Positions 7,217 to 16,754 of a stretch of 64,000 nt of DNA are shown piece after piece. The position numbers and the translations under genes are program-made. Each line of letters opens with the position of its first letter. Within the stretch, counting starts at the first letter, position 1. The notes beneath the pieces are model-generated. The model did no database searches. It worked only from the letters and a program-made list of their open reading frames with translations, and was not told the origin of the DNA. The DNA is from Roseibium algicola (GTDB taxonomy: Bacteria > Pseudomonadota > Alphaproteobacteria > Rhizobiales > Stappiaceae): NCBI RefSeq assembly GCF_001999245.1, contig NZ_CP019630.1, positions 2,968,501-3,032,500 on the forward strand, read 5' to 3'.

Positions 7217-8845
7217 CTAGCCTTCGACGCTCTCCAGGTCCCGCAATTTCCTGCGTATGATCTTGCCGGTGGTGGTCATGGGCAACGAGGTGACGAATTC
7301 GATTTCCCGCGGATATTCATGGGCCGAAAGACGTTCGCGGACGAAAGTGCGGATATCGTTTTCCAGAGCCGCGCTTTTTTCCGTGCCCGGCTTCAGGACG
7401 ATGAAGGCCTTGACGATTTCCGTGCGTAGCGGATCCGGTTTGCCGACAGCCGCGGCAAGCGCGATCGACGGATGCTTCAGCAGGCAATCCTCGATCTCGC
7501 CGGGGCCGATCCGGTAGCTTGCCGAGGTGATGATGTCGTCGTCGCGGCCAACGAAATGGACATAGCCGTCCTCGTCCATCAGGCCCTGGTCGCCGGTGAT
7601 CATCCAGTCTCCGATGAACTTCTCCCGCGTCGCCTCCGGCTTCTTCCAGTATTCCAGGAACATTACCGGGTCCGGCCGACGGATGGCGATCTGGCCGAGG
7701 GTTTCTGCCGGCAGCTCATTGCCGTCATCATCGACGATCGCAACCTGATGGCCAGGCGTTGCCTTGCCGATGGCGCCAGAGCGGCTGACGCCAAGGGCGG
7801 CCGCAGAACCGAGCACCGCGTTACATTCCGTCTGGCCATAGAATTCATTGACGTTGAAGCCGAATTCCGCAGCGAACCAGTCATAGGTTTCCCTACCGAG
7901 GGATTCTCCGGCAGAGCCGACGCTGCGCCAGGTGAGGTCGAAGCGCTCGGCCGGACGCTCCACAGCGCGCAGCATCTTCAAAGCCGTCGGCGGAATGAAG
8001 GCATTGCGGATCTTCTGTCTTTCAAGCAGATGGAAGGCGAATTCCGGGTCGAACTTGCGAGACGCGTGGCAGACCACCGGCACACCAAGAGACAGAGCCG
8101 GAAACAGCGCATTCAGCAAGCCGCCTGCCCAGGCCCAGTCTGCGGGCGTCCAGAGCAAGTCACCTTCACGGCCGAGGAAATTCTGCGAAAGCTCGATGCC
8201 GGGCATATGGCCGAGCAGCACCCGGTGGCCATGCAACACGCCCTTGGGCTGCCCCGTGGTGCCGGATGTGTAGATCATTAAAGCCGGATCGTCGGGTGTG
8301 GTCGCAAGGGTCCGGTAGGTGTCGGACGCCTTGTCCAGCAGATCGTCAAATCCGAACACGCCGGTTTCCGGTCCGTCGACCGAGATCACCAGATCAAGGC
8401 CGGGCAGGTCAGCCCGGATTTCCGCAAGCTTTGCCAGGCCGGCCGTGTCTGTCACCAGAACGCGGGCGCCGGAATCTGAGAGCCGGTAGCGCAGCGCCTC
8501 CAGCCCGAACAGGGCTGCCAGAGGCACTGCAATTGCGCCGGTCTTGTAGGCCGCCAGATGTGCGATGGCGGTTTGTGGGATCTGCGGCAGAAGCAGGGCA
8601 ACCCGGTCGCCGCGATTTAGCCCGAGGCCTTCAAGGGCGTTGGCAAGGCGATTGGCCGCCCTGTTCAGCGCAAGATGGCTCCAGTCCCGGCAGGAGCCGT
8701 TCTCGAGAACCTGACGGATCGCGAGGCGCTCCGGGTCTCTTGCAGCCCATTCATCGCTGACGGCTGCGGCCATGTTGTAGGTTGCGGGCCGAGGCCAGCG
8801 GAATGTCTCTCTCAGCGCGTCGTAGTTGCCAGTAGGCTGCAGCAT
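7217..8845 (-). CDS. AMP-forming acyl-CoA synthetase
   Basis: A 542-aa ANL-superfamily ligase activating a carboxylic acid with ATP and CoA. Motifs in order: the P-loop MIYTSGTTGQPKGVLHGH; EFYGQTECN (A5); GDWMITGDQGLMDEDG with the ribose-binding Asp (A7); GRDDDIITSASYRIGPGEIE (hinge A8); and the adenylation lysine in TTTGKIIRRKLR near the C-terminus. The overall form resembles medium-chain or AcsA-type synthetases rather than acetyl-CoA synthetase Acs (about 650 aa). The substrate cannot be read from sequence. It converges with the acetyltransferase gene, 14 bp away. Confidence 0.88.
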   Translation of the reverse strand: MLQPTGNYDALRETFRWPRPATYNMAAAVSDEWAARDPERLAIRQVLENGSCRDWSHLALNRAANRLANALEGLGLNRGDRVALLLPQIPQTAIAHLAAYKTGAIAVPLAALFGLEALRYRLSDSGARVLVTDTAGLAKLAEIRADLPGLDLVISVDGPETGVFGFDDLLDKASDTYRTLATTPDDPALMIYTSGTTGQPKGVLHGHRVLLGHMPGIELSQNFLGREGDLLWTPADWAWAGGLLNALFPALSLGVPVVCHASRKFDPEFAFHLLERQKIRNAFIPPTALKMLRAVERPAERFDLTWRSVGSAGESLGRETYDWFAAEFGFNVNEFYGQTECNAVLGSAAALGVSRSGAIGKATPGHQVAIVDDDGNELPAETLGQIAIRRPDPVMFLEYWKKPEATREKFIGDWMITGDQGLMDEDGYVHFVGRDDDIITSASYRIGPGEIEDCLLKHPSIALAAAVGKPDPLRTEIVKAFIVLKPGTEKSAALENDIRTFVRERLSAHEYPREIEFVTSLPMTTTGKIIRRKLRDLESVEG

Positions 8846-9258
8846 TTCAGAGCGTCCGGTGCTTCAATTTTGAGCAGCGGAGTGTAGGGCGGTCATTGCT
8901 GCAGCGCAATAGAGCCGAATTCCATCCTTTGAAAGCAGCGATGAAATCCTTAACCGGACTTCTGAAACACGCCGGCAAGTGTGGTTGGAATAAAATCTTG
9001 TACTGTCATTATTCCTTATAAATTATCGGTTGTCCGAGTGGGTCAGCCATGCGCGATGGTCCTGAAATCGTTAACGCCTGCCTGCGTGAAACAGGGGCAT
9101 AACGCCACCATTCCGGTTGGCCTTTGACTGCGATTTTGTGGTGAGAAAATCAGCATCCGGTAGCAACGTATTCACTAATAAATGCGAGGTTTCCTTAACT
9201 TATGAGGATCAAAATCCCGCCAGGATAAAAAATAGTCCGGCTGGGGACCTGTAGATCC
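8846..9258. other. Intergenic promoter region between divergent acyl-CoA synthetase and chemoreceptor
   Basis: The 413 bp are more AT-rich than the flanks and contain no open frame I believe. They probably carry both promoters. Blocks such as TTATAAATTATCGG (about 9015-9028) and CACTAATAAATGCGAGG (about 9172-9188) could be promoter elements, but I cannot assign -35/-10 pairs. No strong inverted repeat was found. Confidence 0.4.
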
Positions 9259-11265
9259 ATGAAGATGTTTGGGCAGTCCGCGCTCGCTCGTGTCGGCGCG
9301 CTTTCCGTGAAACTGAAAATCCTTTCTCTAAGCCTTCTGACCGCAATCGGCATGTTGACGATCGGCGGGGTGTTCTGGTGGAGCCAGAACGAGGTGGCCG
9401 GAGCCTTCAACAAGCTTGATCAAAGCGCGGGACTGGCGCGCAGCGTTGCTGATCTTTCAGATATTGCGAACGGCATGCGCAACATCGGCAAGGGCTACCT
9501 GGCGAGGCCGGAGGAAAAGGATCACGAACTTTTCGAGGCCAAGCTCGGTGAGGCGCATGGAGTTCTGGATGACATCTCCGCCAAGCCAGTTGCTGCAGCC
9601 TTCAATGCGGAGATCGCAGACGTTCGCGACACGCTTGACGGGGCGTCGGGCGCCTTTTCGTCGCTCAATACCGTTCAGCGGGAAATCGGCTTCAATTCCG
9701 AAACAGGCCTTCGAGCAACGCTCAGCGAAAACGCCGACGAGGTGCTGAAGCGCCTGAAGAAGGAAATGCGCTTCGGTGGCGGTCCGGACTTCGAGAAGAT
9801 GGTCACCACCATGCTCGATGTTCAGTTGTCGGAAAAGAAATTCATTCTCGACCGCAACGACGTTGCCCTCGGCAACTTCGAGGTGGCTTTCGGTCGGTAT
9901 GAGCGCCTGTTGAAGAAGGCTTATCTACCGAACGAGATCAAGGAAGACGTCGGCACCAAGATGGCGATCTACCGGGAAGCGTTTGACGCCTATACGGCGG
10001 CTGTCGCCGAAAAGGACAAATCGATCGAACTTCTGGAAACGCTGTTCGATCTCGTGCCGCCACGCCTGGAAGCGCTCAACAACGCCGCGCGCGACGCCGA
10101 ACTGGCAGCCGAGCAGGATCTTGAAACCGTCCGGGCCTACTCGACCCTCGCCGTTGTCAGCGTGATTGCCGCTTTCCTGGTGTCCGGCGTCTTGGCCGGA
10201 ATGCTCATCGGCCGGTCCATCGCCAATCCGTTGTCGCGTCTCCAGAACGCCATGGAAGAACTGGCGTCCGGGCATGTAGACGTCAATCTGCCTGCCGCCA
10301 AAGGCAGTGTTGAAATCGCCGCCATGGCGCGCACCGTTTCCGTTTTTCAGGATAACGCTGTCGAACGGCAGCGCCTCGCGGCCGCATCGGAAGAAGAAAA
10401 CGCGCAGCGCGATGCCCGTGTGGCCCGTCTGGAATCGCTGATCGCCAATTTCGAGGCAACGGTCGGGCAGGCTCTGGAAAGTCTCGACCGGTCGACCTCT
10501 GACCTGACGCAGACCTCTGCCGCCGTCGAAGCCGCGGCGGACGATGTTGCCCAGCAGGCTGACCGGGCCGGCAACGCCGTGCGCGTCGCTGCTGAAAACG
10601 TCAACTCGGCCGCATCGGCCAGCGAGGAACTGGCAGCGTCTATCAACGAGATCTCCAACCAGGCGTCAAACTCCACGACGGTGGCCAAGAAAGCGGTTGC
10701 CAGCGCGGAAGGCACGTCCCAGACCATGGGGCAACTGTCCCGCGCGGCCGACCGGATCGGCGAAGTCATGGGCCTGATCCGCGACATCGCCAATCAGACC
10801 AACCTCCTGGCGCTCAACGCTACCATCGAGGCTGCCCGGGCAGGCGAGGCCGGCAAGGGTTTTGCGGTCGTGGCCGCCGAAGTGAAGCAGCTTGCGGACC
10901 AGACCTCGCGTGCGACGGAAGATATCGCCAGCCAGGTGGAGGCAATCCAGATGTCGTCCAGCCATGCGCTTGATGCGATCGATGAGGTGACCGGTATCAT
11001 CTCCGAAATGGAAGGCCTGGCCTCGGCCGTGGCCTCGGCCGTCATCCAGCAGGATGCCGCGGTTCAGTCCATCGCCAAGAACGTGGTCGATGCCTCGACC
11101 CGCTCGCATGAAGGGGCCGAATGCATGACCGCTGTCGGTTCTGCCACCGAACACGCCCGGGCAACCGGCGGCGAGGTCGAGCAGCTGGCAACGTCGCTGT
11201 CCGAACAGGCAGCCCTTATCCGCAGCGAGATCTCCAACTTCCTTTCCGGTGTTCGCGCGGCCTGA
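9259..11265 (+). CDS. Methyl-accepting chemotaxis protein
   Basis: A 668-aa transmembrane chemoreceptor. TM1 is at about residues 20-41 and TM2 at about 295-316. Between them lies a roughly 250-residue all-helical periplasmic sensor ([21 protein letters not shown]...), resembling helical-bimodular (HBM) ligand domains. A HAMP domain ([21 protein letters not shown]) follows, then the long coiled coil with the conserved tip at about 505-545 ([20 protein letters not shown] and [16 protein letters not shown]). No che genes are nearby, so it is an orphan receptor. The ligand is unknown. Confidence 0.92.
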   Translation: MKMFGQSALARVGALSVKLKILSLSLLTAIGMLTIGGVFWWSQNEVAGAFNKLDQSAGLARSVADLSDIANGMRNIGKGYLARPEEKDHELFEAKLGEAHGVLDDISAKPVAAAFNAEIADVRDTLDGASGAFSSLNTVQREIGFNSETGLRATLSENADEVLKRLKKEMRFGGGPDFEKMVTTMLDVQLSEKKFILDRNDVALGNFEVAFGRYERLLKKAYLPNEIKEDVGTKMAIYREAFDAYTAAVAEKDKSIELLETLFDLVPPRLEALNNAARDAELAAEQDLETVRAYSTLAVVSVIAAFLVSGVLAGMLIGRSIANPLSRLQNAMEELASGHVDVNLPAAKGSVEIAAMARTVSVFQDNAVERQRLAAASEEENAQRDARVARLESLIANFEATVGQALESLDRSTSDLTQTSAAVEAAADDVAQQADRAGNAVRVAAENVNSAASASEELAASINEISNQASNSTTVAKKAVASAEGTSQTMGQLSRAADRIGEVMGLIRDIANQTNLLALNATIEAARAGEAGKGFAVVAAEVKQLADQTSRATEDIASQVEAIQMSSSHALDAIDEVTGIISEMEGLASAVASAVIQQDAAVQSIAKNVVDASTRSHEGAECMTAVGSATEHARATGGEVEQLATSLSEQAALIRSEISNFLSGVRAA

Positions 11266-11290
11266 CCGCGCGATAACACGACGAACAAGG

Positions 11291-11320
11291 CCAGCCTTCC
11301 CTCAGGAAGGCTGGTTTTTT
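11291..11320 (+). terminator. Rho-independent terminator of the chemoreceptor gene
   Basis: CCAGCCTTCC (11291-11300) pairs perfectly with GGAAGGCTGG (11305-11314) over a 4-nt loop, followed by six T. It separates the chemoreceptor from convergent xerD. Confidence 0.92.
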
Positions 11321-11351
11321 GTCTTTCGCGAGGTTGTGGCTGCGGAAAGAA

Positions 11352-12275
11352 TTACTTCTTCGCAAGGGGATGTGCACTTTCCACCAGTTCGCGCAGGCGC
11401 TCGTCCAGGACGTGGGTGTAGATCTGCGTCGTGGAAATGTCCGCATGGCCCAGCAACTGCTGCACCACTCTGAGGTCGGCACCGTTCTGCAAAAGGTGGG
11501 AAGCGAATGCGTGGCGCAGCACGTGCGGGGAAATCTTGCCGGCATCGAGACCGGCGGCGACGGCAAGGTCCTTCAGGTCTCGTGCAAAATGCTGGCGCGT
11601 CAGGTGTCCGCTGTCGCCGTGGGAGGGAAACAGCCACGGGCTTTTTTCGTATGCCCCTTCGGCAGCACGCAGACCGACGTAGTCCTTCATGGCAGCCTGG
11701 GCAGCGCGGGACAGCGGCACAAGCCGCTCCTTGCCGCCCTTGCCCCTGATTTCGATCAGGCGAGCGTCCCGGAGCGCAGCGGTAACCGGCAGGGCAACCA
11801 GTTCCGAAACGCGCAGGCCGGTCGCATAAAGCACTTCGATAAGTGTGTACATGCGCTGAGTACGCAAGCGTGCCGCCGCGCTTTTCTGAGGCTTTTCGGT
11901 TTCCGCCCTGGCGGTTTCGATCAACCTGTCGACGTCTTCCATCGACAGCACCTTGGGCAGGCTCGCGCGCTTTTTCGGGGCGGACAATGTGCGGGTCGGG
12001 TCATCTTCCCGGGAGCCTTCCGCGTAAAGGAACTTGTAGAACTGCTTCAGTGCGGACAGGCGTCTTGCCTGCGAGGTCTCGGCAAATCCGCGCCGGTTGA
12101 GATCGCCCAGGTAAGCCGAAATGTCTTCGGATTGCGCTGATGCAAGCATCTTTCGGCCGAGGAAGCCTGAAAAATCCTCCAGGTCGCGGCGGTATCCGGC
12201 CAGCGTGTTTTCTGCCGCGCCGCGTTCGGCGGCCAGCATTTCGAGGAAGTTTTCAAGATCGAAACCGGTTGCCAT
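11352..12275 (-). CDS. xerD: Site-specific tyrosine recombinase XerD
   Basis: This recombinase resolves chromosome dimers at dif together with XerC. The 307-aa protein has an N-terminal SAM-like core-binding domain (residues 5-95) and a catalytic domain with the full set: Arg155 (ATGLRVSEL), Lys182 (GKGGKER), His251 and Arg254 (HVLRHAF), His277 (LLGHADI) and the nucleophile Tyr286 (IYTHV). Its neighbours, a small membrane peptide and divergent aroK, are the usual alphaproteobacterial setting of chromosomal xerD, so it is not an integrase of a mobile element. Confidence 0.93.
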   Translation of the reverse strand: MATGFDLENFLEMLAAERGAAENTLAGYRRDLEDFSGFLGRKMLASAQSEDISAYLGDLNRRGFAETSQARRLSALKQFYKFLYAEGSREDDPTRTLSAPKKRASLPKVLSMEDVDRLIETARAETEKPQKSAAARLRTQRMYTLIEVLYATGLRVSELVALPVTAALRDARLIEIRGKGGKERLVPLSRAAQAAMKDYVGLRAAEGAYEKSPWLFPSHGDSGHLTRQHFARDLKDLAVAAGLDAGKISPHVLRHAFASHLLQNGADLRVVQQLLGHADISTTQIYTHVLDERLRELVESAHPLAKK

Positions 12276-12340
12276 TGCGTATGCCTTCGCAAAGGACCTG
12301 AAACTTGTCCCGTTGATGACCCGCCATTTGAAAGCGTGTG

Positions 12341-12484
12341 CTAGCGGCCGAAGCCGTCTTTCTTCACCCTTACCTCGATTTCCCGTTCACGCGGATCGAC
12401 AAGGTTGGCCAGGGAGTAGATCGCGCCATAACCGAGCGCGCCGAGCAGCAGCAGCACGAGCAACAGGCGGGTCAGGGTCGGCAC
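12341..12484 (-). CDS. 47-aa single-pass membrane peptide upstream of xerD
   Basis: A GTG-started 47-codon frame that begins at 12484, with GGAG nine bases upstream, and ends TAG at 12341. The product is MPTLTRLL followed by a Leu/Val-rich helix to about residue 25, then a charged tail ([21 protein letters not shown]), giving one transmembrane segment with a short basic/acidic domain. It lies 65 bp upstream of xerD on the same strand and is divergent from aroK. I recall small hypothetical membrane proteins in this position in other Hyphomicrobiales, but no function is known to me. Confidence 0.7.
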   Translation of the reverse strand: MPTLTRLLLVLLLLGALGYGAIYSLANLVDPREREIEVRVKKDGFGR

Positions 12485-12641
12485 GTCGGCTGTCTCCAGG
12501 TCAGGGCGTCGGTCCGCTCACGGGTAAGCGAATCGGATAGGCGATTGTTTCAACAAGGCGGGGGCGCATGCAAGGCAAAGCAGCAGTCCGGCAGGCGGAG
12601 TTCCCCCGTGTCTTTTTTGACGAATATGTTAAAACGCCGCC

Positions 12642-13289
12642 ATGACAGAACACGACAAGGCGCGGTCTTCCGAAGGAGGATCCGCGGAGACAGACGTAAA
12701 ACCCGTTGATCTGGCCCGCCTGGTAGCTGCCCTGGGGCATCGGTCCATCGTTCTGGTGGGAATCATGGGCTGTGGCAAGTCGACCGTCGGCAAGCGGCTG
12801 GCGCACCGGCTGGGCCTTGAATTTGTCGACGCCGATACCGAAATCGAGCGCGCGGCCAACATGAGCGTGGCGGAAATTTTCGCTGAACACGGCGAGCCTT
12901 ATTTTCGCAGCGGTGAAGAACGGGTGATCGCCCGGCTTCTGCGTGAAGGACCGCAGGTGCTGGCAACGGGCGGCGGCGCTTTCATGAGCGAGGCAACTCG
13001 GGCGGAAATCGCCGAGCTTGGACTGTCCATCTGGCTGAAAGTCGATTTCGACACGGTCATGGCACGGGTCCGGCGCAGGTCCACGCGTCCGCTGCTTCAG
13101 AACCCCGATCCCGAGGGAACGATGCGCAAGCTGATGGCTGACCGCGAGCCCGTCTATGCCAAGGCGGCGCTGACGGTCACCTCCAAGGACGTTCCGCATG
13201 AGGCGGTGGTCGATCAAATCGTCGCCACCCTTGCGGATCACCTGTTCGAATGCGAGGCCACCAGTGCCGCGCAAACATCAATGACCTGA
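12642..13289 (+). CDS. aroK: Shikimate kinase
   Basis: Phosphorylates shikimate at the 3-hydroxyl using ATP (chorismate pathway, cytoplasm). The 215-aa protein has the Walker A loop GIMGCGKST (residues 40-48), the shikimate-binding DADTEIE segment, EPYFRSGEERV, and GGGAFM. The LID region follows as RRRSTRPLLQ. The N-terminal 35 residues are longer than in E. coli AroK, as is common in this order. It is followed 18 bp later by aroB, so the two are co-transcribed, and it is divergent from the xerD side. Confidence 0.93.
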   Translation: MTEHDKARSSEGGSAETDVKPVDLARLVAALGHRSIVLVGIMGCGKSTVGKRLAHRLGLEFVDADTEIERAANMSVAEIFAEHGEPYFRSGEERVIARLLREGPQVLATGGGAFMSEATRAEIAELGLSIWLKVDFDTVMARVRRRSTRPLLQNPDPEGTMRKLMADREPVYAKAALTVTSKDVPHEAVVDQIVATLADHLFECEATSAAQTSMT

Positions 13290-13307
13290 ATTTAGAAGCG
13301 TGACGGC

Positions 13308-14456
13308 ATGGTAGACACGGTAGTGGCAAAAGCATTGTTGGGCCGGGACGAGAAGATCGTCCGGGTCGATCTTGGCGCGCGCAGTTACGACATCAAGATC
13401 GGTCGGGGGCTGCTTGAAGGAGCGGGAGCGGAAATCGCCGCCGTTATGCCCGGCGCTCGTCTTGCGGTCGTTGCCGATGAAACCGTTGCGGGCCTTCATC
13501 TGAAGGCTTTTTCGCAGAGCCTCAAGGCCGCCGGTCTGGAGCACACCGCCATCACGGTGCCGGCAGGCGAAAGCACCAAATGCTTCCGCGAATTCGAGCG
13601 CCTGTGCGACGAGGTTCTGGCCGCCCGGCTGGAGCGCGGCGATGCGGTCGTCGCCCTTGGTGGTGGTGTCGTCGGTGACCTGACGGGCTTTGTCGCCTCG
13701 GCCGTGCGTCGTGGCATGGCCTTCATCCAGGTGCCGACCACGCTTCTTGCCCAGGTCGACAGTTCCGTCGGCGGCAAGACCGGCATCAACTCACGTCATG
13801 GCAAGAACCTGATCGGCGCTTTCCACCAGCCCGCCCTGGTGCTCGCCGATACTGCCATTCTGGATACGCTGCCGCTGCGCGACTTCCGCGCCGGTTATGC
13901 GGAAGTCGCCAAGTATGGGCTCCTGGGTGATGCGGATTTCTTCGCCTGGCTGGAGACCAACTGGCAGGCGGTCTTTGCAGGTGGCGCGGAGCGGGACGAG
14001 GCCGTCGCAAGGTCCTGTCAGGCAAAGGCGGATGTGGTTGCTGCCGACGAGCTGGAATCCGGCCGCAGGGCGCTGCTCAACCTGGGTCACACGTTCGGCC
14101 ACGCGCTTGAATCGGCGGCCGCCTACGAGACCGAGCGTCTGGTCCATGGCGAAGGCGTTTCCATCGGCATGATGCTGGCACATGAATTTTCTCAGCGCCT
14201 CGGCCTGATCGGCGAGGACACCGTCGAACGTGTCCACAAGCATCTGAGCGATGTCGGCCTGCCAGTGCGAGTGCAGGACATCCCTGGTCAGCTACCGCCG
14301 GCTGAAACGCTCATGGATATCATCGCACAGGACAAGAAGGTCAACCGGGGGGCGCTGACCTTCATTCTGACGCGCGGTATCGGCGAAGCCTTTGTCGAAA
14401 AAGGCGTCGATCCCGCACTGGTCTCTGACTTCCTGAAGGAGAAACTCGAGGCATGA
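13308..14456 (+). CDS. aroB: 3-dehydroquinate synthase
   Basis: Converts DAHP to 3-dehydroquinate, step two of the shikimate pathway, using NAD and a divalent metal. The 382-aa protein shows the NAD-binding VALGGGVVGDLTGF, the substrate loop PTTLLAQVDSSVGGKTGIN, and the metal ligands in AGYAEVAKYG and in LGHTFGHALE. Its length matches the family. The stop overlaps the start of the following CNNM/CorC gene by 4 bases (ATGA), so translation is coupled. Confidence 0.95.
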   Translation: MVDTVVAKALLGRDEKIVRVDLGARSYDIKIGRGLLEGAGAEIAAVMPGARLAVVADETVAGLHLKAFSQSLKAAGLEHTAITVPAGESTKCFREFERLCDEVLAARLERGDAVVALGGGVVGDLTGFVASAVRRGMAFIQVPTTLLAQVDSSVGGKTGINSRHGKNLIGAFHQPALVLADTAILDTLPLRDFRAGYAEVAKYGLLGDADFFAWLETNWQAVFAGGAERDEAVARSCQAKADVVAADELESGRRALLNLGHTFGHALESAAAYETERLVHGEGVSIGMMLAHEFSQRLGLIGEDTVERVHKHLSDVGLPVRVQDIPGQLPPAETLMDIIAQDKKVNRGALTFILTRGIGEAFVEKGVDPALVSDFLKEKLEA

Positions 14457-15793
14457 CGGAAACGGCTCTCTGGCTGGCGATTGTCGCCATCTTCGTTCTC
14501 CTGTTCCTGTCCGGCTTCTTTTCCGGTTCGGAAACGGCGCTCACCGCCGCATCGCGCGCGCGCATGCACCAGATGGAAAAAACCGGCGACTGGCGCGCCC
14601 GGGTGGTCAGCCTGCTGATCGCCAACCGGGAACGTCTGATCGGCGCCTTGTTGCTGGGCAACAACCTGGTCAACATTCTGGCGTCGGCTCTGGCAACCAG
14701 TGTGTTCCTGTCCCTGTTCGGCGACGCTGGCGTTGCGCTTGCCACCCTGGTGATGACCGCCCTCGTTCTGGTTTTTGCCGAAGTGCTGCCGAAGACCTGG
14801 GCCATTTCGAATCCGGAGCGGTTTGCGCTGGCGGTGGCGCCGATCGTGCGCTTCGTGGTGGCCGTGTTCGGTCCGATCGTGGTCGGGGTGGAGTGGATTG
14901 TCCGCAACATCCTGAAGCTGGTTGGCGTCAATATCGGCGACGACACCTCGATCCTGTCGCCGCATGAGGAACTGCGCGGCGCCGTCGATCTGCAGCATAT
15001 CGAAGGTGGCCTGGAAAAGGGTGAGCGCGACCGCCTCGGCGGTTTGCTCGACCTGGCGGAACTGGAAGTCTCGGACGTGATGGTTCACCGCACCAACATG
15101 GTGGCGCTGAATGCGGACGATGCGCCGGACAAGCTGGTGAACGCGGCTCTGGCATCGCCCTATACCCGCCTGCCGCTCTGGCGCGGGGAGAGCGACAATT
15201 TCGTCGGCGTGCTGCATGCCAAGGATCTGCTGCGTGCGTTGCAGGCTGCCGGTGGCGATGCTGCGAAGATCAACGTTCTGGATATCGCTGCCCCGGCCTG
15301 GTTCGTTCCCGACACGACCTCGCTTCAGGATCAGCTCAATGCATTCCTGCGCCACAAGTCCCATTTCGCGCTCGTGGTTGACGAGTATGGCGAGGTGATG
15401 GGCCTGGTCACGCTGGAAGACATTCTGGAAGAAATCGTCGGCGAGATCGCCGATGAGCACGACGTGGAGCTGGAAGGCCTGCGGCCGCAAGCTGATGGCT
15501 CGGTGATTGTCGACGGCTCGGTGCCGATTCGCGACCTCAACCGCGCTGCCGACTGGAGCCTGCCGGACGACGAGGCGACAACGATCGCCGGTCTGGTCAT
15601 TCACGAAGCGCGGATGATTCCGGACGAGCGCCAGATCTTCACCTTCCACGGCTTCCGCTTCACGGTGCTGCGGCGGGAGAAGAACCGCATCACGCGGCTG
15701 CGCATCATGCCGCTTGGCCAGATACCCGGCGTCAAGATGCCGGCCGGAGCTGCCCAGGCCGTTGCGGGAGCGGCTGCGAAAGCAGGCGGTTAA
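14453..15793 (+). CDS. CNNM/CorC-type membrane protein with CBS domains
   Basis: A 446-aa inner-membrane protein of the CNNM/HlyC-CorC family, several members of which are linked to magnesium or cobalt efflux. The N-terminal DUF21 domain has about four helices (residues 5-140; FLSGFFSGSETALTAASRARM is the signature). Two CBS domains (about 205-320) follow, with FALVVDEYGEVMGLVTLEDILEEIVGEI, then the CorC/HlyC transporter-associated domain to the C-terminus. It is the third gene of the aroK-aroB operon, an arrangement common in this order. The older name hemolysin is misleading. Confidence 0.88.
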   Translation: MTETALWLAIVAIFVLLFLSGFFSGSETALTAASRARMHQMEKTGDWRARVVSLLIANRERLIGALLLGNNLVNILASALATSVFLSLFGDAGVALATLVMTALVLVFAEVLPKTWAISNPERFALAVAPIVRFVVAVFGPIVVGVEWIVRNILKLVGVNIGDDTSILSPHEELRGAVDLQHIEGGLEKGERDRLGGLLDLAELEVSDVMVHRTNMVALNADDAPDKLVNAALASPYTRLPLWRGESDNFVGVLHAKDLLRALQAAGGDAAKINVLDIAAPAWFVPDTTSLQDQLNAFLRHKSHFALVVDEYGEVMGLVTLEDILEEIVGEIADEHDVELEGLRPQADGSVIVDGSVPIRDLNRAADWSLPDDEATTIAGLVIHEARMIPDERQIFTFHGFRFTVLRREKNRITRLRIMPLGQIPGVKMPAGAAQAVAGAAAKAGG

Positions 15794-15872
15794 GCAAGGC
15801 GCTTGATCGTTGAGCGAGTTAAGGGGCGCGTGTTGTCTTCAGCTGTGCTTGTGGATGCTTGCATCTGTTAAC

Positions 15873-16292
15873 TTATAGAGTGCGTAAGAAAACAAATCTC
15901 AGTATTGCTCTGCTAAGTGCGGCGTATATAAGTAGAATTAAAGAAAAAAATATGCTGGCTAGAGCGATATTGGTGAACTCGAAAAGAGTAAGAAGCTCTG
16001 TTATTGCCGCCAATACGATCAGGGTAGATAGAAACAACACGCAGCAGCGCAAGAGATAGTTCCTTGAAATCGCTCTAAGGGTTGTTTTGACGATGAAATA
16101 TCTTTTCACGTTTCCGAAAATCAGAAACAGGCTGAAAGTTGCGGCGAGTGATAAGCATCCGTAGTGTAAAAGTATTTCGTTAAATGTGAACGGTAGATCG
16201 TAGATCAGCATTGATGCCGAATATACTAAAAATAAACATATAACTACCGTGAGGCAGCTTATGTAATTTGCTGTTTGTCTTAGTTCATCCAT
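15873..16292 (-). CDS. 139-aa four-helix membrane protein, probable truncated CapD/FlaA1 N-terminus
   Basis: The AT-rich frame codes four hydrophobic helices separated by short loops and a basic stretch (NVKRYFIVKTTLRAISRNYLLRC) and ends SRAILRFVFLRTL. The layout resembles the N-terminal membrane domain of CapD/FlaA1-type NDP-sugar epimerases, which continues after such an RxxxRxxLR segment into a Rossmann domain. Here the frame stops at that boundary, so I infer a remnant. Base composition is far below that of the neighbours on both sides, suggesting transfer. No ribosome binding site precedes the ATG. It could also be a free-standing small membrane protein, for example GtrA-like. Confidence 0.5.
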   Translation of the reverse strand: MDELRQTANYISCLTVVICLFLVYSASMLIYDLPFTFNEILLHYGCLSLAATFSLFLIFGNVKRYFIVKTTLRAISRNYLLRCCVLFLSTLIVLAAITELLTLFEFTNIALASIFFSLILLIYAALSRAILRFVFLRTL

Positions 16293-16311
16293 CGGGAATA
16301 TTAAACGAATC

Positions 16312-16575
16312 TCATTCTGGGCGTTGAACTTCGATCGCTAAAGCGTGCACGGTGGTCGCCAGTTCATGGGAGAGCGTCTCGTTGATCGCTCGATGTTGTG
16401 CAACCCGGTTCATGCCTTCGAAAGCGGCTGCGGCGATCTGTACCCGGAAGTGGGTTTCGCCGCCCTCGCGCCAGCCACCGTGGCCCCTGTGCTTTTCCGA
16501 CTCGTCGATGACGTTCAGAAAAGACGGCGAGAAGGCTGCGGAGAGTTTGTCGGTGATCGTCTGCTTTGTGCTCAT
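16312..16575 (-). CDS. BolA-family protein
   Basis: An 87-aa member of the BolA/IbaG family, which partners monothiol glutaredoxins in iron-sulfur and iron homeostasis. The signature is present: THFRVQIAAAAFEGMNRVAQHRAINETLSHELATTVHALAIE, including the conserved RVAQHR helix and the C-terminal His. I use the ATG at 16575 (MSTKQTITDKL); a GTG three codons upstream is possible. Divergent from the J-domain gene, as in many alphaproteobacteria. Confidence 0.88.
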   Translation of the reverse strand: MSTKQTITDKLSAAFSPSFLNVIDESEKHRGHGGWREGGETHFRVQIAAAAFEGMNRVAQHRAINETLSHELATTVHALAIEVQRPE

Positions 16576-16754
16576 GTGTCTCACTTGGCGTAGCTGTTTT
16601 CGAAGTTCAAGTCTTTCGTGGTCCGGCCCTGCCTGATACAGTGCCGGGCTCTTCGACTTTCGAAATCCGGTGCGGGGAAATTAACTTTGGATACCGGGAC
16701 AATGCAACGGCCTGCGGCTTGCCCGTCGGCCCTCACACTTCAATATTTCGGCGC

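Noticed and set aside
11352..12275. Tyrosine recombinase as integrase of a mobile island
   Set aside because: Sequence and neighbours identify chromosomal xerD; no att repeats, tRNA gene or cargo genes were seen.
14288..15649. Open frame antisense to the CNNM/CorC gene
   Set aside because: The sense strand has CBS and DUF21 motifs; the antisense His/Gln-rich sequence is a shadow.
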